This document shows, piece by piece, positions 1-11,163 of a stretch of 64,000 nucleotides of DNA; within the stretch, counting starts at the first letter, position 1, and each line of letters opens with the position of its first letter. The position numbers were made by a program, and so were the translations under genes. A model generated the notes under the pieces. That model saw only the letters and a program-made list of their open reading frames with translations. It did not search any database and was not told the origin of the DNA. The stretch is from NCBI GenBank assembly GCA_964034945.1, contig OZ035962.1, positions 100,105,284-100,169,283 of the forward strand, given 5' to 3'. The stretch is from Chrysopilus asiliformis. Taxonomy: Eukaryota > Arthropoda > Insecta > Diptera > Rhagionidae.

Positions 1-822
1 TGCACGTTCTTCGATATTTCAGATTGTGGTATTCTTTGTAAGACGTCTGCTTTGGAAGAATTCTGTCGTCCCAAATGAATAACTAATGGTGAATGAGAAC
101 AAGAATTAAAAGAAGTTTTCGCCTTGTGGGCCATATCGTCCAGCAAACTAATTATAAAACCAGAATACAATCAGATCTATGGATCTTTGAGAAAACAATC
201 TTTTTTCGGGGTTTCTTGCATTGCACACCAACGTATTCTGATTTGACAGCTATGTCATAAAATTCAAATCTTGGTAATAAATTTTGTAAAAAAAAAATAA
301 CGATAATAATAATGTTCCTCCCTTTTTTGTTGGATATTTTCTCTCTAGCTTTTTATATTATGAACTGATGAAATATTTTGTTGGAGGAGAATTTTATTAT
401 TTATGAGATAAAAATTCTCATAAAGGTAAAAGTCATAATTTGTTTCATTTCTTAGACCTTTTTGTATTTCTAAATTGTTGAAGCTCCTGTCGTTTTCTGG
501 CTATTGTAGTGGGTTTGGCTTTTTTTTCTGTAATTCTCGCTTTTGGAAAACTCCTTTTTATCGCACTTTTATTATCTGGTACGAATTATCTTTGTTAAGG
601 CAGCGTTTTTTTTTGTTGAATTTTCATATTTGATAAAAATGAAAACAAAGTTTTTTTTACCTCAGCATCGTTTGTAAAATAACTTTATTAGGAAATTTTA
701 TTATTTTTTTGCATACATGTATCACTTTTTTCACTATTTGATTAAAAATTCATACAGAGAGTGTATTAGGCTTATGGGACATCATTTGTAATGGATGTCT
801 TTGGGGACAAAAATTATATCGT
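1..822. other. AT-rich non-coding sequence, nothing recognised
   Basis: Long runs of A and T and no open frame of note. I see no inverted repeat, tandem array or similarity to other repeats in the window. Confidence 0.6.
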
Positions 823-1158
823 CACACTTTAAAGAATATTAAAGCTGATCCAAGTCAACTTTTTGACAAAGAGTTGACTCTCGCCTGTGGCAGGCACACG
901 GACTTATTCATTACATCCTCGAAATTACATCCTCGAAATTATATCCTCGAAATACCTATCTCAGATCAACCCGTGCAGCTCCTTATGCCTTACTTTACTT
1001 ACAGTAGGTTTAATTTTTGAATTTCTCCTGCCACCATTTGACACCTTTTTACTTCTCCTAACGTAGGTAAACGTTTGTCTAGCATAGGCTAAATCTTCCT
1101 GCAGTAAACCAATTACGCCATAAGCAAGTTGATGACTTTGACTCCATTTTTCTAAGTG
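823..1158 (-). mobile_element. Old, diverged copy of the CACTCAG MITE family
   Basis: In reverse complement this stretch follows the two young 271-bp MITEs at 28434 and 37927. It shares the AATGGAG-type left end (here CCATTTTTCTAAGTG, ending at 1158), a CCAATTACGCC block, an internal block whose chance translation reads GRRNSxIKPxxxxVxHxEL in all copies, and the subterminal AAGTCAACTTTTTGAC block near 852-867. The other terminus is decayed, so the left limit (CACTTTAAAG near 823) is uncertain. The short open frame here is a by-product of the element and not a gene. Confidence 0.6.
910..951. repeat. Three tandem copies of a 14-bp unit
   Basis: ATTACATCCTCGAA repeats three times head to tail, with one substitution in the third copy. 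It lies inside the old MITE at 823-1158 and is absent from the younger family members, so it arose locally. Confidence 0.8.
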
Positions 1159-3766
1159 CAACTAGCATAAAAAAGGGTTAGTGAATTTTCGGGAGTGAAA
1201 CTTGAAGTTTCTTATCAAAAAAATTTCCAATTTCCAATTGTTTCAATTAAAATCAATTTGAAAACATTTTTTTTACATGTAATTTCATCCAAATATAGTT
1301 GAATAAATACGGATATAATTCTATTTATATTGTTTACTAAGGCCAGTGATAATAATTTATGGGTTTTATCTAATTACATTGTTAAAACGTATGTTAATTA
1401 AAATCCCATATGCATGGAGAGGCAAGACTTTTATCTCATATAAGATTCACTGCAGTTGGTGGCGTGGAAATAGGCTTCTTCATTTTATAACATTTTAAAG
1501 CGATTAAATAATTCACGGATTACAGGCAAATTAATAGGAGGAAACTTATTTCAGCAGAAGATGTTTCATATAAACCATCGTATTTTTACGTGTACTTGCG
1601 TTAGTGTATTTTTCCACTAATTCTAAATAATTCCAATTTGTAAATAATCATTCCATCAGTACTTGGTGTGAACTTGAAAGCGTAATAGGAATTTAAAAAA
1701 AAAATATGTATATCCATTCAGATATTATGGTAGTGCAGGGGAAACTAGAAATAAGATTAAACAGTCAGACAGATAAAGCATGTGCATATGGATAGATCAT
1801 AAAAATCTTTTTATTTTTACATTAAGGTGGCTAAAGTACTTCAGGAAAGTGCGTTCTCGACCATCAAAATCAACGGCCAATTACAAGCACTCAAGAGCCT
1901 TCCAAATTACTGCAATCTGTGCGCCAGTTGGATTCTTAACCACTTCCATCTAGAAAAGTAGAAGTGCATTAGCGAGCACTCGACCCCCGCAAAGCTCTCA
2001 ACGACTCCCCGGAAAAAATGCATCAGTAAAATGGGATCATAATGGAAGGTGAGATAAGTCGCATTTGGCATGGCCAGCGTTCACTTCTGAACAGGTATTT
2101 CAACCTACAACTTCACACGTTGGGTATTTGAGAATTTCTTTCTTTTTTTTTGTGTTGCTGAGTAAAATAGGAATAAAGTTGACGTATAGACGATTGTCGA
2201 GCGTTTAGCCACTGTTATGGATATGAAGGTGCACAACTCCACTCAACCTGCCAACTTTTAGTGCGGGAACTTGAAATGAAGCACGACATCCAAGAGTGTA
2301 AGTGAAATTCTGTGGTGAACTTGCATATATCTATTATTCACATTTACCACCCTTCTTATGCTTCTCTCATCTGGCTACCATTCCAAGGTGCCAAGAACCT
2401 ATAGAAACCACCGTCGATTAGGCAAGTTGTTTCGAATGTTGATGCACCTGAAATCCCGGCCAGATACTTGCGTAAACGATGTGGGCTTCACATTGCACTT
2501 GGACTAATATCGGGTCTGAGATTCAAGAATGAATAAAGGCATCTCTTAATAGGTCTGCAGCACTTTAATGTTTTATTTCACACGTCTCGGAAGACGAGGA
2601 CGTCTCTTGCTTATCGTAATGTATGATGGTTTCCTCGACTTTCGGTGCGGAGGGTTTTTATTCAACTAACTCCACACCCCAAAATCAAAGATATTGTGTT
2701 GCTGGTGTCCTCCTTAGGTCTTGTGTTCATTTAACATCTTTCAGTGGATTTTTTTCAGTTATGGACCAATATTTTGAAGTTTGAAATAAAGCAAACTAAA
2801 TCGAAGTAAAATTATTAACGAAAACAATAAGACCTATAGAATAGCAGATTGATATAAGATGGAGTAATGTTGAGAAGTTTTCTACTTTGCGAAGACAACT
2901 ATCTTGCCAGAAGCTGGGGAAGATTCAAACTTGCTCCAAATTGAACGACATTGCGCACAGTGAGTGTACATGAGTATGAAGATTTTCAAGCAATATAAAT
3001 CCAGAAAGAATCGACAAAACCAGTTTCGATAGCCTGAAGTGATAGAATAGAGAGACTACAGACCGTAGACTGGTATATTATTGCTTAAAAATCTTCGTAC
3101 ATCTTTTCAACTTCTTAATATAAACATGTGTTATACTTTGCTTTACATAGTTTGGAATGATGAACATCTATGCTGTTCAATTCTAACTCGCGGTAGAGCC
3201 CTTGATTCTACTCTACTCATGCGGATAGATGTAGTTGGGCATTTCATGCCAACAGATGAGAGAATCACCAGCAAGTGATCTTTCACTAAACTAGCAGCCA
3301 GCGTACAGCAAACTGAAAGCAAAGTGACCGGATGAGGATAGCATGCCGGGGTAATATATTAAATAAGTAGCTCTCAGCTCCAGATCCACAAATGAAAATG
3401 ATCCAAAACAACATTTTATACATTACTTGATCCTGTTAAGGTCATAACAAACTACTTGTTGGATATATTGCTTTATTTATTTATTTTTTATCCTGTTCTG
3501 TGGATACTTTAAAGATAGTCCAGAGCTGTGTAGCTGTCATGGATCTAATCGATTTATTACCAAGAAATTGCCTTCGGTGGTGATGGCTGTGATTTTTACC
3601 GGACATTGAAAAGTTCTTATAATTCGATTGCATTTAAATTGATTTTGCTAACTCCATCAATTAATTAAAAAATTATGGCATTGCTGGAAGTTATCGTTAA
3701 GAAATTTTCTGCAATTTTCATTTATTTTAATTGTAAATTGATTGATCTAACCTATGTACGGTAACC
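1159..3766. other. Non-coding stretch, no gene recognised
   Basis: 1830-2700 is less AT-rich than its surroundings, but I find no sustained frame, splice-bounded exon or repeat family there. The 65-codon frame at 3081-3278 has no recognisable motif. No RNA gene is seen. Confidence 0.45.
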
Positions 3767-3769
3767 TAA

Positions 3770-3950
3770 AGGAGCCTCCACACGTTCAATGTTACTTGAC
3801 AAGTATTATTGATGAAAATTTTCGTCAAGTAACAATGATGGAAATTGCCTGGAAACGTAACATTGAAGGGCATCCAAACGATCAATGTTACTTGAAACAT
3901 GAGTCATTCAAGTAAAAGTGTCAAGTAATATTGAACGTTTGGAGGCGCCT
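3770..3950. mobile_element. Harbinger/Tourist-like MITE with TAA duplication
   Basis: A 181-bp element with long TIRs: AGGAGCCTCCACACGTTCAA at the left against AGGCGCCTCCAAACGTTCAA at the right, continuing through TRTTACTTGACA. It is flanked by TAA at 3767-3769 and 3951-3953. TIR plus a 3-bp TWA-type duplication fits PIF/Harbinger MITEs. The interior is further CAATGTTACTTGA-type inverted copies, with no coding capacity. Confidence 0.8.
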
Positions 3951-4047
3951 TAAGAAACATATTTTTACTTTTTCTTCAGAGATAGTCCAAGAAATTTGTG
4001 TGCACAGATTGCTCTAGCACAGAAAAGTTGTGATAAATATAAAACAT

Positions 4048-4612
4048 AACAAAAGCTATAATTGCCAATCTGGCAATCATTGGAGACCCGTATGGTGATA
4101 TTCGTATCAAAATTCGAACAGTTGTACCAAAACTCCACTTTGAAGTCAAACTTTCCAATAAGATTTTTTAAAATTTATTTCAATCGGATTTTGATATATG
4201 GAAGTTTTATGTAGAATCATATCCTAAATAACTTTTGTTCTTGGACTTTTTTGATGAGATGCACCGTTTTTGCGATATTGACAAAAAACGATTTCGTTCG
4301 TATGGGGGGTACCCCCCCTAATGGTCCATTTTTGCCCATTAACGAACTTAGCCTCGCATTTTACGAAAAACGGACCTGTGCAATTTCAAGTCTCTAGCTC
4401 AATCCGTGCGCCCGCAATCCGCGCCACAGACGGACAGACAGACGGACGGACGGACAGACAGATGGACGGACGGACATGCTAAATTCAACGTTTTTCATCA
4501 TTCTAAACACACTGGTGTAATTCATTTTTGTGTGTGATGACGGGATCTTAGCGTTACAAACGGTAAGGCAAAGTTAGTATACCCTTTGGTTTCACGATAC
4601 GGGTACAAAAAT
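4048..4612 (-). mobile_element. DINE-1-like (Helentron-associated) element
   Basis: Near-full copy on the minus strand, closely matching 48266-48885. From its 5' end (4612) it has the GTACCC...GGGTATAC hairpin, CGTTTGTAACG, an ACAGACGG/GGAC satellite (4429-4477), GAGCTAGAGACTTGAAAT, then blocks ending in a short hairpin (TTGCCAGATTGGCAA) and TATAGCTTTTG near 4048. A 5' TATACCC hairpin plus a central CTGTCCGTC microsatellite is the known layout of Drosophila DINE-1. Family assignment is by structure only. Confidence 0.65.
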
Positions 4613-5248
4613 GAGGGAAAGTATATTGTGGGAAAGTCATGACGGACACCGACTCGAGAGTGGGGGCAGATAAAATTTTCCACATTTTTTCTTTTAACGG
4701 TTTCTAAGTACCTCGAACAGTTCTCGAGAAATTTGAAAAAAAAAATATTTTTTACATATTTTTTCCGAAACTAAATATTGCAAGTTTTAACAGAAACTAA
4801 ATAGGAAAGTTTTGTGTTGATCACACCTGATATTATTTAACTAAAAAACGTATGAGAGTTTACCGTGGTTTTAAATTGTTTTTAGGTTATTTTAATAACC
4901 CTTATATTGTGGCAATAGCGTTTAAGATCGAAAAAATCTGTTTTTCACCGGTAGATTGTTCAGTTTTTGTACATTAGCCTTAATGTGGGGGCAATAGTAC
5001 TGAATATCCACACACCTATGAAAGCACTAGCGGAAGCTGACACCCGCACCGAGGGAAATTTTTATTTTCCAAATAACTCTGAAACTAAATCAGATCATGA
5101 TCCCGATAAAACTCGGATTACGATAAAACTCGGAATTTGTATGAGAATTGATCTGGATCTCTGATCGAATCATTAAAAAAAACAGCTATTGTTAGTGCAA
5201 GTTTACGTAAGCGATTCTTAGTCGCTCAGTCGCGCGATTAAAGTCGCG
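4613..5248. other. Repeat-derived non-coding sequence
   Basis: The segment at about 4805-4830 (AAGTTTTGTGTTGATCAC) recurs at about 62715-62740, so at least part is dispersed repeat. The short frame at 4967-5164 shows no motif. Confidence 0.35.
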
Positions 5249-5333
5249 GCGATTAAAAAATCGCTATGCTGTTTACATGAGCGATTAAAAAATCACTATG
5301 CTGTTTACATGAGCGATTAAAAAATCGCTGCCG
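5249..5333. repeat. 32-bp tandem repeat built on a 16-bp palindrome
   Basis: Units at 5249-5280 and 5281-5312, plus a partial third from 5313. Each begins with GCGATTAAAAAATCGC, a palindrome around an A/T centre, followed by TATGCTGTTTACATGA. The preceding bases (5211-5248) hold further GCGATT and TCGCGCGATT variants, so the array is embedded in a GCGA-rich block that may be the end of a small foldback element. Confidence 0.8.
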
Positions 5334-5439
5334 TACTTACTATTTTGCCACATTTTCCTATTTTTATAGAAATTGCTTCAAACATTGTGGTTTTTCGCAG
5401 TAGTCAGGCAAAACATTTTTCGGAAAGTGAATATTTTTT

Positions 5440-5915
5440 GGGACTTGAAATTCTCTATAGTGGAGAAACGCAAATGACAAGCCTAAGTTTTTGAACGGGC
5501 AAAATCGGAAGGAGGAAGATCCTTCCCCAAACAAACGAAACAATACAAAATTAATAATTTTCTCGAAAACGGTGAGTCGCATTGAAAAATTTATCAAGGT
5601 AAAATTTGTTTACAATATGGTTTTACATAACTTATCTATACTTCAAAATCCAGTTGGACCACTCCTTTTCCCCTCTCCCATACAAATTAAATATTTTTTT
5701 TAATTTTCTCGAAAACGGTGTATAGTATCGAATATTTATAAAGACGAAATGTATTTAAATTATGATGTTACATAACTATTCCATACACCAAAATCCAATC
5801 GAACCAATCCTCCCCCTCTCCCATACAAATGGATTTTTTTCCATAAGAATTTTGTCTGTCCCCATATACTAGAGTATTTGACGAGTGCCCCCTGGGAACT
5901 GTAGCTTTCCTATGT
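5440..5915 (+). mobile_element. 5'-truncated DINE-1-like element
   Basis: Carries only the 3' half of the family: TTGAACGGGCAAAATCGG, two successive TTTTCTCGAAAACGGTG blocks each followed by a CATACAAAT/CCAATCGAAC block, then AGAGTATTTGACGAGTGCCCC and CTGTAGCTTTCC at the end. The 5' hairpin and satellite are missing. Confidence 0.6.
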
Positions 5916-6766
5916 TTGTAATTGAAATTAACTATTATAGTAACAATCGCGATTTCCCATTATAAAATAGTTAGATTTACTATTTTTTCTCTTTGTGTAA
6001 TATAAGCCGCATACATTATCATAATTTTAAAATTCCTTGTCAAAGTTTACATAAAATTCCACCCAAAAAAGTGTTTTTATTTTAATGATAATGATATCAA
6101 AAGTCTTAAAATGAATTCCCAATTCTTCCTATAAATTAAATCTTCTTTTGCCATTGGATTAACACATATTAAATATGCAGCAAAATAAAACCACAAAAAA
6201 TTAATGTTTTTAAATTCGATTTTTGATTTTATTTTTCATAAATACCTATCAAGTCAAAAATGACATTATTTAATTATGAAATATTTTTGTTGAAATACAC
6301 GTGTAAATTGTATTTTTGTTTCTATACATAAAGAATTTATTCTCATTTGATTGATTTTTATTAATTTTTTAATGATCATAGACTTTCTCAGCTAATAAAT
6401 ATTTACAAGACTTCTAAATTTGAAAAACTTTCCTATCTATCTTAAAAACAATAAATTAGCTAAACGTAAAAAATAATAATAAAGAGTTCAAATTGAAAAC
6501 AGAGATGACAGAAAAAAAATTTGAAACACTACTAGTATAAAAATTGTGATGACAAATCTTGTAAAGAATATTTTAGAAAAATAGTTTTAATAATACTTGA
6601 TCGTGTGTTTTTTTTACGAGAAATAGTTAAAGTGTTTTAAAATGAAAGTAAAGATTATAAATTTTATGTATTTACGTGTATTCTGCAATATTGCATTTTT
6701 ATTAATGTTTTTTTTATGTAAATCTTATTTCACAACTATCAGTCACATAAATATTTACAAAATAAA
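5916..6766. other. Very AT-rich sequence, nothing recognised
   Basis: Downstream of the Toll gene. The 74-codon frame at 6642-6866 is Phe/Ile/Lys-rich, as expected of unselected AT-rich DNA. Confidence 0.5.
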
Positions 6767-7137
6767 TTTATTTAAAATTATTAAGTGTGTTTCTCTTTTT
6801 TTATCATGTACATATATAAAAAAACTAACGATAATACTAAAAATTAATACAATTATATCACATTAATTTGTTTCTCTTTTCTTATTTAGCAATAAATGTT
6901 TTTTTAGTGTGTACGTTTAAACATTCCAACTTTTTTTTTAGAGAATTTAATAGCTCTTAATTTTAGTGAATTACTTTTAAATTACTATTATACTAGAGAA
7001 TACTTAGTCTTATCTTGAGACACATCGGGCTGTTTGGACGACGACTTTGATGACGACATTGGCAGATGAGAGCCTCTTGCGCGTATTTGTGTTTATGTGG
7101 GTGTGTGGATGCATGCATGTCGAGGGTCAATTATGTT
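6767..7137 (-). other. Probable 3' UTR of the Toll gene
   Basis: Sequence downstream of the TAA stop (7140-7138) becomes strongly AT-rich below about 7020. The first AATAAA on the minus strand is at 6772-6767, about 370 bases past the stop. It is only a candidate cleavage signal, because such hexamers are common in this base composition. Confidence 0.3.
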
Positions 7138-10100
7138 TTAAACAAGAAACGCTTGACTGCCACTGCTATTTCCCGGATTCCCACTGGTCGCCGCGACGAC
7201 AGCACTAGTCGATGACGTCGTCGCTCCGCTAATTTGGCTGCTTGACGGTGTGGCGGTCGCTTGCGTTTGGGGCTGGGCTCGATGGTGCGCATGACCGCCA
7301 GCGTTTAGTGACCGCCAATTTGATGAATGGCCCGCCACTGCCTGCTGCTGTAATTGTTTTTGCACGCCCGCAGCACTAGCGCCACCTGGCATCATGGAGA
7401 AGTTGTCATGATCGTACGCACTATATTCCGAGTCAATGCTCGAATAGATGTGTTCGGATGGCGGCCGCATTGGGATATCGTTTAAAGTATGAGCGTGACG
7501 CGTTGGGCGTGGACTTGGCGTAGCCGTCGTCGCGGACGAGTAATTCGTTTCGTCACCCTCCTGATAGTAGGCGGGTGGGGGCGGTGCCTGTCGAAATATC
7601 ACCCCAGGACTCACTGGCTGTTTGAAGCGTTCGTGATGATCTATGGTGTAATTGTTGCCGCGCGGTGACAATTCAATGGGGATAGCGTAACGCAATTTCT
7701 CCCAAAAGTATCGATCGTTCGTCAAAATACGGTTCGACGGCATGGATTTCAAATACGGCAGGAGTTCCGGCACCTCTTCAGCCTCCGCACTCACGTCAGT
7801 CTCTTCGACAATCACAAGTTTACTAGCAAGGCCACGTAAAGCCTCGTGAAATGCGCTACGAAATTCGCCGCGTATCCATTCGGTTTGCAGGTGATTTCGC
7901 GTTAATATGAGGATAATCTTTCGCGATGCACGTGACGCCTCGAGCACCTGTAGATGCGAAGCATCAGGTGGCAAATCACGATGTTGTACACATAGTCGAA
8001 AAGGCGGTCGGCCATGCTCCAGTTCGGCAGCGATAGTTCGACACACGAATTCATAGTCTTTGACAGAATGCAGGAGTATCGCATCGTATAATTTACCGGC
8101 ATCTTCGAACCGAGACTCACACACACGAACACCGTAGTGGGCGAACAGCCACATGCGCACAGATTCACGGAACACAAAAACAACAATTAGGATGACGATT
8201 AATAGAATCAAAACCAAAATCGCCGCCAGCAGAGGGATATATCCATTGGAAATGTCTTGATTCGCCGATGATGAACTGCTGCCGGCCAAATAGTCAACAC
8301 ACATGGCCGATGCATTGAAGTCGAGTTCTCGCTTAATTGCACCATCAACACAGTAGATGTCCTGCGAGTCTTGGATTATCATCGCATTATCGGCAACGAA
8401 TTGTGTCAACTCTTGGAGAAATTGACAACGACAAGTCCAGGCATTCCGTCCGATGGCCAGCATCTGAAGGCTGTTGTGTCGCTGCAAGGTGAGTAGATGA
8501 GTCATTGGAATTGTAGTTAGACGATTGTTATCTAGCCTGAGCACTTGAAGGGATGACAATGGAGCAAAAGTACTATTCCCGATATGTGTCAGGAGATTGT
8601 TCTGCAAGTGAAGTTCTTGAAGCTGATTTAGGTACTCGAACTCGTATCCTTCCAACGTCTGGATCTTATTGTTCTCGAGATGAAGCACTTTCAATATTGA
8701 CAGACCGGCAAAGGTTTCATTCTGGATACTGAGGACATTGCTAGCATTAAGAAACAATGCCCGAAGGTTCTTTCTGCCCAGCAGGGATTGACTTTGCAGG
8801 ACAGGGAAATTATTTCCATCCAAGTATAGGTCAGTGACATCCATTGGTAGTTTGTGCGGCAAAGATTTGCGATTCTGATGGCCACAGTCTACAACGTTGG
8901 TGCTCCAGTATTGATCGTGATAGCAACTGCAATTCGTCGGACAAGTCATCTCGCAGTCGCAGGCGTCGAAATCACAACAATTGCAGAGTGTGAAACAGTG
9001 GGTTTCATATTTACAAACGAAATCGCGGGGCTGTAGGGTCGTCAGAGGTCGAATCGGTTCATTGCGACTATGCGGCATAAGGCACTCGATGTTGGCAATA
9101 TCCATAATCCTTGGATGCTGACGCGTCGTCAGGTTATTCACTCGCTGCAACCATTCCATTGAGCAATCGCATTCGAAGGGATTTCCGCCGAGGTAAAATT
9201 CGGGTACCAATTTCCCATTTGGCACTGGAGCAATGCGTAAGCTATTTAACTGGATTTTCGATAGGAGATTCGCGTACAAATCCACTCGAGCCAAACTAGT
9301 CTTATCCACAAATGTGTTTTGGTTGATGGTGCCAATCAGATTATTGTTAATGAATAGCAATTCAATGGTATTTGGAACGGCCATTGGTCCGATTTCGGTG
9401 ATCCGATTGTGACTCGCGTCTAACGTCTTGACACGGATTTCCTCTTGAAGCTTATAATAGTTGCCCAGATTCTCAATGTAATTGCTGTGTATGTCCAACC
9501 ATTTCAGATTGCTGGGAATGAAGGCGTAGTCGAACCAAACCAGATGATTTTCGGACAAATTCAACCAAAGAAGTGATGCGAGCGTTGCGAAAACTCCATT
9601 TATATCTGACAAGAAGTTTCGATCAAGCCGAATAGCTTCAAGTTCCGTGTTTCGATCGAATGATCCTCGCTCGATCGCCAGAATTCGGTTCTTCGCTAAG
9701 TTCAGGACACTTAAACGAGGAAGATCCCAGAACATGCCTTTCGTAATATTGCCAATTCGATTGTCGATCAACCGCAGACCCGTGAGCTGATCGAGATTTC
9801 TGAAGGAGCCGTTCTGGAATTCGGAAATTTGATTTTCGCCAAGATCTAATGTCTTTAGCATTCGCAGATTTTGTATGGCTACCGGAACCTCAGACAACTG
9901 ATTCGAACTGAGATCCAATTCTTTCAGATCTGAGCAGTTCTTAAATGCTTCTGTTTCAATGATGCTAATCAGATTATTGTTCAATGTGAGTTTTGTAAGC
10001 ACAAAAAGTCCATTGAACAGCCGATTGTCCAGCGTATGCAATCGGTTTTCGGCTAGATTGAGCGTGTGCAAATTGTACAGTGGCAGGAATGCGTCTTCTT

Positions 10101-11163
10101 CAACATGCCCAATGGAATTGTTATGCAAATCTAATATCTGCAGGAAATACAACTCCTTGAAGGCCTTTGATCCGATGCGAGTCAAAGCGTTATTAGCTAG
10201 ATTCAAAACAATTAACCGGATGAGACCGGAAAATGTTGTATTGTCGACATGGTGGCTGGTTAATTGATTTCCGGTCAAATCTAAAACCAACAATTGTTCT
10301 AGCCGATGAAATAAACCTTTCGGCAGGTCATACAACTCGTTGTGCTGCAGATGGATTTCGCGTAGCTCTTTGGTACCGGCGAAACTTTCCGGTGGCAGTG
10401 TTTCCAAATGATTGTAACTAAGATTCAAAATCCGTAACGATGTTAATCCGCTTAGTGCATCCGCCGATAGCGAGGTAATGTTGTTATGTTGCAAATTCAG
10501 ATGCTGCAATCGTCGTAGGCGGGAAACTCCCCAGGTGTCTGGAATGGCTCGAAGTTCATTATGACTAACGTCTAACACAAGGAGTTCAGAGCCGCCACCA
10601 ACACTACAAGGTTTTTCAGAGAAACCCAAATTGTCCGCGGATCGCAATCGATTATACGTTAAATTCAGAGTCTGTAAGTTTTTTAACGGACACCAAACAC
10701 CTTCCGGCAATTGCCGCAAATTATTATCACTAAGATTTAAATCTTGGAGTTCGCGCATCGAATTGAAGGAACTCGAGTAGATGTCGACCGTTCTACCCGG
10801 CCCCCAAAAACTGTTCCTCGTATTCACTGATAACCGTTTCAGTGAGTTCAATCCTTCGAACGCATTTGGTGACAATTTCAACAGTTTACACGCTTCGATA
10901 GTGAGTCCGGTTAGTTTGTGCAGACGAATAAACGAATTCGTCGGCAGGACACTTTCATAAAGCAACGTATCACTGCACTGTATATCCAAATGATCGGCTG
11001 GTTCGGCCTCCTGTAAATCCAATCCCTGCGATTCGAGTATCCTTAATTGGCACTTAACCGTGGTCCGATTGTATTCCCACGAACATTGGCCATCGACCGT
11101 GGCCACATGCATCATCAGAATCGTGAAAAACGCGGCGACACTTACAACAATGAGCGATGCCAT
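7138..11163 (-). CDS. Tollo: Long-type Toll receptor, Tollo/Toll-8 orthologue
   Basis: Single uninterrupted frame of 1341 codons. A hydrophobic signal peptide covers about residues 1-25. A long leucine-rich-repeat ectodomain runs to about residue 655 and ends in a cysteine-rich C-flank (about 660-700, ECDCSMEW). A cysteine cluster (CNCCDFDACDCEMTC) leads into a second short LRR block (about 757-900) with its own C-flank (CRCQF...CVDY, about 908-956). One transmembrane helix spans about 973-995. The cytoplasmic TIR domain (about 1022-1160) has a box-1-like YDAILLHS and a BB-loop RDLPPD. A low-complexity tail of about 180 residues contains PPPPAYY near 1195, a possible PPxY WW-domain ligand. 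Two ectodomain C-flank cysteine clusters and a single coding exon are typical of insect Toll-2/6/7/8. Order and motifs (for example SRLRRLQHLNL, ELREIHLQHNELYDLPKG) best fit Tollo, as does the length; Toll-6 is the main alternative. The start ATG has G at -3 and G at +4 and directly precedes the signal peptide. In Drosophila the group acts in axial cell intercalation and epithelial immunity; that role is inferred here. Confidence 0.9.
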   Translation of the reverse strand: MASLIVVSVAAFFTILMMHVATVDGQCSWEYNRTTVKCQLRILESQGLDLQEAEPADHLDIQCSDTLLYESVLPTNSFIRLHKLTGLTIEACKLLKLSPNAFEGLNSLKRLSVNTRNSFWGPGRTVDIYSSSFNSMRELQDLNLSDNNLRQLPEGVWCPLKNLQTLNLTYNRLRSADNLGFSEKPCSVGGGSELLVLDVSHNELRAIPDTWGVSRLRRLQHLNLQHNNITSLSADALSGLTSLRILNLSYNHLETLPPESFAGTKELREIHLQHNELYDLPKGLFHRLEQLLVLDLTGNQLTSHHVDNTTFSGLIRLIVLNLANNALTRIGSKAFKELYFLQILDLHNNSIGHVEEDAFLPLYNLHTLNLAENRLHTLDNRLFNGLFVLTKLTLNNNLISIIETEAFKNCSDLKELDLSSNQLSEVPVAIQNLRMLKTLDLGENQISEFQNGSFRNLDQLTGLRLIDNRIGNITKGMFWDLPRLSVLNLAKNRILAIERGSFDRNTELEAIRLDRNFLSDINGVFATLASLLWLNLSENHLVWFDYAFIPSNLKWLDIHSNYIENLGNYYKLQEEIRVKTLDASHNRITEIGPMAVPNTIELLFINNNLIGTINQNTFVDKTSLARVDLYANLLSKIQLNSLRIAPVPNGKLVPEFYLGGNPFECDCSMEWLQRVNNLTTRQHPRIMDIANIECLMPHSRNEPIRPLTTLQPRDFVCKYETHCFTLCNCCDFDACDCEMTCPTNCSCYHDQYWSTNVVDCGHQNRKSLPHKLPMDVTDLYLDGNNFPVLQSQSLLGRKNLRALFLNASNVLSIQNETFAGLSILKVLHLENNKIQTLEGYEFEYLNQLQELHLQNNLLTHIGNSTFAPLSSLQVLRLDNNRLTTIPMTHLLTLQRHNSLQMLAIGRNAWTCRCQFLQELTQFVADNAMIIQDSQDIYCVDGAIKRELDFNASAMCVDYLAGSSSSSANQDISNGYIPLLAAILVLILLIVILIVVFVFRESVRMWLFAHYGVRVCESRFEDAGKLYDAILLHSVKDYEFVCRTIAAELEHGRPPFRLCVQHRDLPPDASHLQVLEASRASRKIILILTRNHLQTEWIRGEFRSAFHEALRGLASKLVIVEETDVSAEAEEVPELLPYLKSMPSNRILTNDRYFWEKLRYAIPIELSPRGNNYTIDHHERFKQPVSPGVIFRQAPPPPAYYQEGDETNYSSATTATPSPRPTRHAHTLNDIPMRPPSEHIYSSIDSEYSAYDHDNFSMMPGGASAAGVQKQLQQQAVAGHSSNWRSLNAGGHAHHRAQPQTQATATPSSSQISGATTSSTSAVVAATSGNPGNSSGSQAFLV

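Noticed and set aside
7902..10421. Several 60-100 codon frames on both strands inside the Toll gene
   Set aside because: Antisense or out-of-frame shadows of the receptor coding sequence.
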